This document shows positions 17,419 through 23,871 of a DNA stretch of 41,629 bases, in pieces. The DNA comes from an uncultured Clostridia bacterium. GTDB lineage: Bacteria > Bacillota > Clostridia > Christensenellales > UBA1242. The translations under genes were made by a program, and so were the position numbers. Each line of letters opens with the position of its first letter. The stretch's first letter is position 1. The stretch lies in contig CANQWK010000011.1 in the NCBI GenBank assembly GCA_947627545.1, forward strand, positions 1-41,629, given 5' to 3'. Under the pieces are notes generated by a model. That model worked only from the letters and a program-made list of their open reading frames with translations. It made no database searches and had not been told where the DNA came from.

Positions 17419-18120
17419 ATGATTAACAACAAAAAATTAGTTAATAAAATTTTAGAAAATAACAAAGATGAAAATCTTGTTTCAAGTTTTCCTGCAAAAT
17501 TAAGCAAACAACAAGAAGATTATTATGTAAAACTTAAACTTGCAGGCGACAAACATGCCGAAGAAATTTTAATTAATCATAATATGAGGCTTGTTGTTCA
17601 CATTGCAAAAAAGTTTAAAGGTGCTTTTGATATTGACGATTTAATTTCAATTGGTTCAATAGGCCTAATTAAAGGTGTTAGAACTTATAATCCTTCAAAA
17701 AATGTGGCCATTTCCACCTATTTAGGCACTTGTATAAGTAATGAAATTAAATTGCAGTTTAGAAAAATTCCTAAATATAAAATTGTTAGTTTAGAAAAAT
17801 CTTTTGTTAAAGAAGATGACAAAGACGGCAATCTTTTTGACGTGTTTTGCAGTGATGAACACGAAATAAATGAACTTATTTCTAGCAAAGTTGTAAGATA
17901 TCAACTAGAAATAATAATGAAAGAAAATTTGTCTAGTATAGATTACGAAATTCTTAGTTTAAGATTTGGTTTTTCAAATGGCGAACCACTTACGCATAGC
18001 GAAATTGCCAAAAAATTAAATATGGGCAGAACAACTATTGTAAGACATTGTAATGACGCAATAAATACTTTAAAAGAAGCATTAAATAAATATACAATTT
18101 ATACCGACAAGATTAATTAA
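17419..18120 (+). CDS. Sporulation-type RNA polymerase sigma factor (SigE/SigK-like), divergent
   Basis: 233 aa. Region 2: EEILINHNMRLVVHIAKKFK then DIDDLISIGSIGLIKGVRTYNPSKNVAISTYLGTCISNEI, the SigE/SigK core, but with GTC in place of ASRC. Region 4 ends with a helix-turn-helix (LTHSEIAKKLNMGRTTIVRHCN). It is closest to the sigma gene 290 bp downstream and looks like its diverged duplicate; it lacks the ENEILM...LRxxKK continuation. There is no SD and no clear -35, so expression may depend on an alternative sigma. It could be a degenerate SigE; SpoIIGA is not in the window. Confidence 0.8.
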   Translation: MINNKKLVNKILENNKDENLVSSFPAKLSKQQEDYYVKLKLAGDKHAEEILINHNMRLVVHIAKKFKGAFDIDDLISIGSIGLIKGVRTYNPSKNVAISTYLGTCISNEIKLQFRKIPKYKIVSLEKSFVKEDDKDGNLFDVFCSDEHEINELISSKVVRYQLEIIMKENLSSIDYEILSLRFGFSNGEPLTHSEIAKKLNMGRTTIVRHCNDAINTLKEALNKYTIYTDKIN

Positions 18121-18142
18121 ATTAAAATAATCATTTAAAATT

Positions 18143-18346
18143 TGCCCTCTCATATAACGCAAAAAACTGCCTATAAACTGAGTTTTGCGAATAGCAAAAC
18201 GATTAAAGAAGGCAGTTTCTATTTTTTATTTCGTCCTTTTCAAAGGGTGAGTAATGAGAGGGAAAGACGTTGCCCTCTAATATAACGCAAAAAACTGCCT
18301 ATAAATTAAGTTTTGCGAATAGCAAAACGATTAAAGAAGGCAGTTT
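18143..18346. repeat. 76-bp direct repeat with internal hairpins between the sigma genes
   Basis: Copies at 18143-18218 and 18271-18346 differ at three positions; the period is 128 bp. Each contains AACTGCC...GGCAGTT enclosing GTTTTGC-GAATA-GCAAAAC. In copy 2 the outer stem extends to ACGCAAAAAACTGCC / GGCAGTTTTTTGCGT (15 bp). Between the copies ATGAGAGGG can pair with the CCCTCTCAT that opens copy 1. Confidence 0.85.
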
Positions 18347-18406
18347 TTTGCGTGGGACATACAAAATCCCCCATTTTTCTACATATATATTTGGCAGAGG
18401 TGAAAA

Positions 18407-19126
18407 ATGGTTTTTGAAAGTTTAGCACAATTCACAAGCAAACTTATGATGTTTCATGGTTATGTAAACGAATATAACGGCTACCCTAAACCACTAACAA
18501 GAGAGGAAGAAGAAAATTACATAAATAAAATGTTAAATGGAGATAGTTCTGCTCGAGAAATTTTAATTAATCACAATATGCGTTTAGTTGCCCATATTGC
18601 AAAAAAATATAGTGGTTCTGCCGAGGCTGACGATTTAATATCGGTAGGTTCAATAGGATTAATTAAAGCCATTGATAGTTATCAATTAAGCAAAGGTTCA
18701 CAACTTTCTACTTATGCTAGTCGATGCATTGAAAACGAAATGTTAATGTTGCTTAGGTCAAATAAAAAACATAAAGTTTGCGTTAGCATAGATGAGGTTA
18801 TTTGCAACGATTCCGAGGGCGCCGATTTAACGCTTAGAGATATCATTCCACAAAAACACGAGGATGAACCAGGGCATATTGTTGAAGTTAAAGTTTTAAT
18901 GCAAGATGTAAAAAAGGAAATGGAACGGTTGTTAGATGATAGAGAATATAAAGTTATGTCGCTAAGATATGGCTTAGAAGATGGCATTGAACACACTCAG
19001 CAAGAAATTGCTAGCATGTTAGATATAAGCCGTAGTTATGTTTCACGAATAGAAAGAAAAGCATTTGATTTAATTCAAGCTGAGTTTAAAAACGGCATGG
19101 AATATGACCGCATACATAACGAATAA
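18407..19126 (+). CDS. sigK: Sporulation sigma factor SigK, with pro-sequence-like N-terminus
   Basis: 239 aa. Mature-type SigK begins at about residue 19: GYVNEYNGYPKPLTREEEE matches the SigK GYV..N.FPKPL.EEEE block. Region 2 (INHNMRLVAHIAKKY...DDLISVGSIGLIKAI...TYASRCIENEMLMLLR) and region 4 (YKVMSLRYGL, TQQEIASMLDISRSYVSRIERKA) follow. The 18 residues before it (MVFESLAQFTSKLMMFHG) are hydrophobic and similar in length to the B. subtilis SigK pro-sequence removed by SpoIVFB, so processing is likely. The gene is uninterrupted, with no skin element. AGGTGA precedes the ATG. SigK runs late mother-cell genes (coat, cortex). Confidence 0.85.
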   Translation: MVFESLAQFTSKLMMFHGYVNEYNGYPKPLTREEEENYINKMLNGDSSAREILINHNMRLVAHIAKKYSGSAEADDLISVGSIGLIKAIDSYQLSKGSQLSTYASRCIENEMLMLLRSNKKHKVCVSIDEVICNDSEGADLTLRDIIPQKHEDEPGHIVEVKVLMQDVKKEMERLLDDREYKVMSLRYGLEDGIEHTQQEIASMLDISRSYVSRIERKAFDLIQAEFKNGMEYDRIHNE

Positions 19127-19260
19127 ATTTTAGTAACTTTAATTATAGCCTATTATTAAGTAATTTATTTAAAACCTATTTAGTAATTTATTTAGTAACT
19201 TTATGTAATACCAATAATTAGTAACATTTAACATAATTAACCGCAATTGGCTTATAAACA

Positions 19261-19290
19261 AAAAAATAGAGAATGATGTTACTCATTCTC
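19261..19290 (-). terminator. rnpB terminator
   Basis: GAGAATGA/TCATTCTC with a 6-nt loop, followed by TATTTTTT on the minus strand. Confidence 0.9.
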
Positions 19291-19318
19291 CACCATCCAA
19301 AAGGATGAAAGCATTTAG

Positions 19319-19662
19319 GTGGCAGTTTGGTCTATAAGCCGAGTTCTGTATTAGATGGTCATCTATCTAATCCATAAATTGCTTTATGGCTTTAGCGGTG
19401 TATGTATTCTAGCGAGCAACGTTAAAACGAATACCTTTACCTTGCTTCGGATGGGGTTTACATGGACCAAGTTTGTCGCCAAACCTGCGGTGAGCTCTTG
19501 CCTCGCCTTTTCATCCTTACTAACCACTCAGGGGTATAGCGGTTATTTTCTGTTGCACTTTCCTTCTAGTTGCCTAGACTTGCCGTTAGCAAGCATCCTG
19601 CTCTATGAAGCTCGGACTTTCCTCAAATGGAGTTCCACTTGCGACCATCTGACCAAGCTGAC
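19319..19662 (-). ncRNA. rnpB: RNase P RNA
   Basis: The minus strand carries the conserved core: GAGGAAAGTCCGAGC near the 5' end and ACAGAACTCGGCTTATAGAC near the 3' end. Helix P1 is visible as CAGCTTGGT near the 5' end pairing with ACCAAACTG at the 3' end. Length is about 343 nt. It is the catalytic subunit that matures tRNA 5' ends. End points are set by the promoter (+1 near 19662) and the P1 helix. Confidence 0.95.
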
Positions 19663-19668
19663 ATTATC

Positions 19669-19696
19669 ATTTTACCATAGAATTAAAATTTGTCAA
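19669..19696 (-). promoter_or_regulatory. rnpB promoter
   Basis: Minus-strand TTGACA (19691-19696), 16-nt spacer, TAAAAT (19669-19674). Confidence 0.85.
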
Positions 19697-19785
19697 TACC
19701 CTTTAAAAAAGTTTTTTAATTTTTTTTGTTACAAATTGAAAAATTATAAAAAATGTTGTAAAAACAACAAAATGTTAAATTTTAA

Positions 19786-20559
19786 TTAATTTAATTTAAA
19801 AAACATTATGGCATTTTGGTCGGTGGCGGAAATTAGGTCGGTTAAAGGAATGTTGCGAAGTTCGGCAATATATTCGGCAACGTGTTTAACAAAAGCAGGC
19901 TCGTTTCGCTCTCCCCTGTGCGGAACTGGGGATAGATATGGGCAATCGGTTTCCAAAAAGAATGAGTTTAGCGGAATATTTTTTGCAACTTCTTTAACAT
20001 TTGTTGCGTTTTTGTAGGTTACAACGCCGGTAAAAGAAAGTTTTATGCCTAGTTTTAAAAGTTCATTTGCATACTCTAAACTGCCGCTATAGCAATGCAT
20101 AACTGCTCCATATTCAAAAGGTGCATATCTTTTTAAAATTTCAAGTGTGTCGCCATAGGCTTCTCGGCAATGTATTATTATTGGCAAATGATATTTATTT
20201 GCTAGTTCAATTTGCTTTATAAAAGCGGCTTTTTGTTCGGCTTTGTTGTCCTTATTATGAAAATAATCTAGCCCAATTTCCCCCACAGCAACCAATTTGG
20301 TTGTTTGTTTTAATTTTGCGGTTTTTATTAAATTTTCAAGTTCATTTTCATTAAAGCCTGCCACTTCGTCTGGGTGAACGCCCACTGAATAATAAACTTG
20401 CGCATATTTGTTTGCTATTTGCTCGGCTTTTTTGCTTGATTTAATGTCCCACGCAACACAAATTGCCTTAGTTACCCCAGCCTGCAAAAAATTGTTGACA
20501 ATTACTTCAATGTCGTTGTCAAATTGTGTGTCATTCAAATGGCAATGTGTATCTATCGT
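19786..20559 (-). CDS. tatD: TatD-family metal-dependent DNase, start codon not ATG
   Basis: The TatD barrel is complete only if translation begins upstream of the first TTG (20538): the codons before it read IDTHCHLND, holding the HxH metal ligands. VGVHPDE, AVGEIGLDYF, IIHCREA, YSGS and ETDCPYLSP complete the active site. In frame between the stop TGA (20566-20568) and IDTHCH the only start-like codons are ACG (20557-20559) and ATA (20554-20556). AAGGTGA (20566-20572) is 6 nt from the ACG. So an ACG (or ATA) start is proposed; I used ACG. Family function: 3'-5' exonuclease or deoxyribonuclease. Downstream of plsY. Confidence 0.88.
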   Translation of the reverse strand, partial: TIDTHCHLNDTQFDNDIEVIVNNFLQAGVTKAICVAWDIKSSKKAEQIANKYAQVYYSVGVHPDEVAGFNENELENLIKTAKLKQTTKLVAVGEIGLDYFHNKDNKAEQKAAFIKQIELANKYHLPIIIHCREAYGDTLEILKRYAPFEYGAVMHCYSGSLEYANELLKLGIKLSFTGVVTYKNATNVKEVAKNIPLNSFFLETDCPYLSPVPHRGERNEPAFVKHVAEYIAELRNIPLTDLISATDQNAIMFFKLN

Positions 20560-20624
20560 GGCAAATCACCTTCTTTTATCGTTTTTGTTATCACAAAAAA
20601 TTTTATTAAAAAATTTTCTTTTGC

Positions 20625-20659
20625 GTAACTTTTCTTACAAGAAAAGTTACAAAAGAACA
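20625..20659 (-). repeat. Intergenic hairpin repeat, copy 3
   Basis: GTAACTTTTCTT/AAGAAAAGTTAC (12 bp) followed on the plus strand by AAAAGAACA. It is the inverted orientation of copies 1 and 2, and lies between plsY and tatD. Confidence 0.8.
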
Positions 20660-20673
20660 AGCAAAAACAATAT

Positions 20674-21336
20674 TTAGTTATCTTTTTTTTCTTTTTTCTT
20701 AAATAAACCTTTAACCATAGCCCAAAGTTCCGTTTTATTCTCTTTACCAGTAAAAAGTTTTTTAATGTTGGAGCGATGAGCAAAAAACACCAAACACAAT
20801 ATTCCTGAAATTAAAATATAATTAATCCAATTTGCAGGATTACACAAACAAATTTCTACAATGCTCATTGCAAGCACAAAGCCAAGTGTGAAAATTGACG
20901 CATATTTAATAAACAACATTCCAATAATCATTACAACAAAAGCAATTAAAGCCACCCACCAATTAGCCACAACAAACACACCTATTGCTGTTGCTATGCC
21001 CTTGCCTCCTTTAAATTTGAATATGATAGGAAAAATATGCCCCAAAACTACCGAAAACCCAGCAACATATAGTGCAATTTCTGCATTACAACCTGAAATA
21101 TGCCCATATGTTAAATAAGCAATCAAACAAGGAATTAATCCTTTAAGCATATCTAACACAAAAGTAAAAATTCCTGGCCAAAAACCAAATGTCCGCCATG
21201 TGTTAAGCGTGCCAGGGTTACCACTGCCCGATTTGGTTACATCGCCCTTCATAATTTTTGAAATTACCCTAGCAAAATTTACATTGCCTATAAGGTAACT
21301 TGTAACTGCTAATAATATGTAATAAAGATAATTCAT
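20674..21336 (-). CDS. plsY: Glycerol-3-phosphate acyltransferase PlsY
   Basis: 220-aa integral membrane enzyme. SGNPGTLNTWR is the SGNxGxTN-type motif 1 that binds phosphate, GHIFPI..KFKGGKGIAT is motif 2, and hydrophobic segments fill the rest (about five). It transfers acyl from acyl-phosphate to glycerol-3-phosphate, the first step of phospholipid synthesis; FakA-type kinases such as the YloV-like protein here can supply acyl-phosphate. Motif 1 reads GTLNTWR rather than GATN, a mild change. Only a weak GTGAG precedes the ATG. The C-terminus is basic. Confidence 0.95.
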   Translation of the reverse strand: MNYLYYILLAVTSYLIGNVNFARVISKIMKGDVTKSGSGNPGTLNTWRTFGFWPGIFTFVLDMLKGLIPCLIAYLTYGHISGCNAEIALYVAGFSVVLGHIFPIIFKFKGGKGIATAIGVFVVANWWVALIAFVVMIIGMLFIKYASIFTLGFVLAMSIVEICLCNPANWINYILISGILCLVFFAHRSNIKKLFTGKENKTELWAMVKGLFKKKEKKDN

Positions 21337-21592
21337 ACAATCTCACTATATTTTAAATTTTGCCAATGCCGTTTAATTCAACAATATCATTTATTAATTG
21401 AATTTATTTCTATTTATGTTTAGTTTATCACTTTAATTAATTTAAATCAATTAAAATTTATAATTAATATTAAAATTAAAATTTTTATAAACAATTATTC
21501 TTATTTTTGTACATTTTATTTATTAAAATTATAAAAAAATTTATATGTTTTAAAAAAATTTTGCTTATATAAATAAAAAATTGAAAATTTGC
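21337..21592. other. AT-rich intergenic region, no gene seen
   Basis: Very AT-rich spacer between divergent plsY and the 21651 gene. It holds only the plsY upstream region; no clear -35/-10 for plsY and no RNA structure could be recognised. Confidence 0.5.
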
Positions 21593-21620
21593 TTGACAAA
21601 TTTATTTTTCATGCTAAGAT
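21593..21620 (+). promoter_or_regulatory. Promoter of the 21651 gene
   Basis: TTGACA (21593-21598), 16-nt spacer, TAAGAT (21615-21620). Leader of about 24 nt with AGGAGG. Confidence 0.8.
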
Positions 21621-21650
21621 AAGGTTTATGTTTACAAATAGGAGGAAATA

Positions 21651-21935
21651 ATGTTAAACGAAAAGACAGATGAAGAGTTGCAAGAATTCTTTGAAAACAA
21701 AACAGGAATGCCGGTTGTGAAAATTTACAGAAATGAAAAAGACGAAACAGCCAGAATAATTTTGGACAATGAAAAGGTTTTAAATGCAAGAAGAGCTGTA
21801 TTTTCATTTTTTGTAACAAGCAGTGAATGCCAAGCTGACGCTGACCTAAGAGATTTTGTTAAAGGAAAAGAGAAATTAAATAAAGATTGGCAAGCTTTTT
21901 TAGCAAGCACTAACAACAAAAATGTTAATATCTAG
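21651..21935 (+). CDS. Hypothetical small protein, 94 aa
   Basis: Not recognised. Soluble and charged. Residues 1-40 (MLNEKTDEELQEFFENKTG, then VVKIYRNEKDETARIIL) look like a short helix followed by strands; the rest is helical. One Cys (CQADADLRDF). A strong promoter, AGGAGG and a perfect terminator mark it as a well expressed single gene, inserted between der and plsY on the opposite strand. Confidence 0.75.
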   Translation: MLNEKTDEELQEFFENKTGMPVVKIYRNEKDETARIILDNEKVLNARRAVFSFFVTSSECQADADLRDFVKGKEKLNKDWQAFLASTNNKNVNI

Positions 21936-21974
21936 GCACTTATCTTATTTTATTATTAAACATCTTAAAAAAAC

Positions 21975-22002
21975 AAAAACTCACTTTTTAGTGAGTTTTT
22001 TA
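21975..22002. terminator. Terminator, convergent genes
   Basis: AAAACTCAC TTTTTA GTGAGTTTT with T-run on the right and A-run on the left; serves the 21651 gene and possibly der. Confidence 0.85.
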
Positions 22003-22101
22003 TATTTTCCACTTTTCATTTTTCTTTTTTTAATTTTTTAATATTATTTTTAATTTCTTTTTTTATTGTTTTTAATCTTCTTTTTGTATTATTTTTAAAT
22101 T

Positions 22102-23418
22102 TTATTCGCCTTTATTTTTAAATTGTATTTTTATTGGCGTTCCTTTAAAATCGAAGGCTCGGCGAAGATTGTTTTCTATATATCGAGAGTATGAATTTTC
22201 TATTAATTCGGCGTGATTTGAATAAATTGTAAAAGTTGGTGGGCAAGTTGCGGTTTGTTTTCCAAATATTATTTTTATTCTTTTGCCATTTTTAGCAGGT
22301 GGCTCGTTTGTACTTATTGCGTTGGTTAAAACATTATTAAATAATGACATTGGAATTTCACGCTTGCTGTTTTGATAAACTTCTTCAACAGCTTGCATTA
22401 TTTTGCCCATATTTTTACCATTTTCACAACTAACATAAAGTGTTACATAATATTTCATAAATGCAAGGTCTTGTTCAAACTGCTTTTCAAACGCTTTACG
22501 TTGTTGCTCGCTGTTTTCTATTAAATCCCACTTATTTATTACTATTATGCTTGGTTTATATTGCTCATGAATTAAGCCTGCAATTTTAACATCTTGTTCG
22601 GTTATGCCTGCGCTTGCGTCTATAACCAAAACTGCAACATCGCATCTTTCAATTGCGTTAAGGCTACGAATAACGCTATATCGCTCAATGCTATCTGGCT
22701 CTATTTTAGATTTTCGCCTTAAACCTGCGGTGTCTATTAGGCAATAATCTTTATTGTTCCATTTAAAAGGGCTATCTATTGCATCTCTGGTTGTGCCTGC
22801 CACCGAACTAACAACCATTCGTTCCTCTCCAAGCAAACGATTGGTTATACTTGATTTACCTGCATTTGGCTTACCTACCAAAGCTATTTTTGTTGCTGGC
22901 TCTTCCGCTTGATTGTCTATTTTTTTAAGGTGTTTAACAATTTCATCTAATAGGTCGCCAATTCCCTTGCTTTGCTCGGCAGAAATTGCTATTGGGTCGC
23001 CTAAACCAAGTTCATAAAATTCGTAAGTTTTTTCTACCTCATAATTATCTAGTTTGTTTACTGCAACAATTTTTGGTGCTTTTGCTCGGCGAAGATAATT
23101 TGCAACTTCAATATCATCGTGAGTTAAACCTTGTTTGCCATCTACAAAAAGCACTATAACATCGGCAAGGTCTATTGCCAAATTTGCCTGCTCTATTATG
23201 CGAGAATTTATTTCATCATCCTTTTTAAAATCAAGTCCGCCGGTATCCACAATTTGAAAACTAAAACCACACCATTCGGCGTTGGCAAAAATTCTATCTC
23301 GGGTTACACCTGGGATATCTTCTACAATGCTAATTTTACTACCTGCAATTTTATTAAAAAAAGTGGATTTGCCAACATTTGGCTTGCCAACAATTGCAAC
23401 TAATGGTTTTTTGCTCAT
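22102..23418 (-). CDS. der: Ribosome assembly GTPase Der (EngA)
   Basis: 438 aa with tandem GTPase domains. G1a GKPNVGKST (11-19), DTGG, NKLD; G1b GKPNAGKSS (about 183), DTAGLRRK, NKWD; and the KH-like C-terminal domain (IPMSLFNNVL...FKGTPIKI). It is essential for 50S maturation. It starts MSKKPLVAIVGKPNVGKS. The promoter places +1 at the ATG, with no SD. Confidence 0.98.
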   Translation of the reverse strand: MSKKPLVAIVGKPNVGKSTFFNKIAGSKISIVEDIPGVTRDRIFANAEWCGFSFQIVDTGGLDFKKDDEINSRIIEQANLAIDLADVIVLFVDGKQGLTHDDIEVANYLRRAKAPKIVAVNKLDNYEVEKTYEFYELGLGDPIAISAEQSKGIGDLLDEIVKHLKKIDNQAEEPATKIALVGKPNAGKSSITNRLLGEERMVVSSVAGTTRDAIDSPFKWNNKDYCLIDTAGLRRKSKIEPDSIERYSVIRSLNAIERCDVAVLVIDASAGITEQDVKIAGLIHEQYKPSIIVINKWDLIENSEQQRKAFEKQFEQDLAFMKYYVTLYVSCENGKNMGKIMQAVEEVYQNSKREIPMSLFNNVLTNAISTNEPPAKNGKRIKIIFGKQTATCPPTFTIYSNHAELIENSYSRYIENNLRRAFDFKGTPIKIQFKNKGE

Positions 23419-23424
23419 AATATT

Positions 23425-23453
23425 ATTTTAACACATATTTATTTTATTTTCAA
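23425..23453 (-). promoter_or_regulatory. der promoter, leaderless
   Basis: Minus-strand TTGAAA (23448-23453), 17-nt spacer, TAAAAT (23425-23430), six bases, ATG. Same geometry as lepA. Confidence 0.72.
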
Positions 23454-23477
23454 TAATTTAAGAAAAATTTTTTAATA

Positions 23478-23506
23478 TTGACAAATTAGAAATTATGTGA
23501 TAAAAT
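23478..23506 (+). promoter_or_regulatory. Promoter of the 23597 gene
   Basis: TTGACA (23478-23483), 17-nt spacer, TAAAAT (23501-23506). The roughly 84-nt leader contains an imperfect direct repeat (23521-23546 and 23561-23584, sharing ATATTCAAAT) before AGGAG. Confidence 0.8.
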
Positions 23507-23596
23507 AAAAAGTATTAATTTAGACAATTACTGAAAATATTCAAATTTTTAAACTTTAATTAGATAATTGGTAAATATTCAAATATAGGAGATTTT

Positions 23597-23869
23597 ATGG
23601 AAAAACAAAATAAAATATATTTTAATCCTGACAAAAATGAATTTGATAACTACATGAGAAATTATTATTCATTAATTAATTTATACAAAAACAGAGGAAT
23701 TTCTTTGTCTTTGGCAATGAAAGTTTTAGAAGAACAAAAAAACAGTTTAAAAAGATTTGCTGGCAGCATTCTTACTGCCGATATTGTTAACAAATCACAT
23801 GGATTGCTCAAACAAATGCAAAAAACTTTATCATCTTTAAAATCTGGAACTTTTGAACAAAATTTTTAA
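23597..23869 (+). CDS. Hypothetical helical protein, 90 aa
   Basis: Not recognised. A short basic, mostly helical protein (NYMRNYYSLINLYKNRG; SLAMKVLEEQKNSLKRFAG; HGLLKQMQKTLSSLKSG), perhaps a small helical bundle or coiled coil. No Cys, no signal, no membrane helix. Good SD (AGGAG). Convergent with feoB, ending 2 bp before its stop, with no terminator hairpin visible between them. Confidence 0.7.
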   Translation: MEKQNKIYFNPDKNEFDNYMRNYYSLINLYKNRGISLSLAMKVLEEQKNSLKRFAGSILTADIVNKSHGLLKQMQKTLSSLKSGTFEQNF

Positions 23870-23871
23870 TA

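Noticed and set aside
18143..18346. 76-bp repeats as CRISPR or transposon ends
   Set aside because: Only two direct copies, too long, no transposase, no target-site duplication seen.
19355..19789. 144-codon plus-strand open frame
   Set aside because: It lies antisense to rnpB, whose conserved core and helix P1 are plain on the minus strand.
21337..21592. Leaderless promoter for plsY (TATAGT eight bases before ATG)
   Set aside because: A -10-like match exists, but no acceptable -35 at 16-18 nt spacing.
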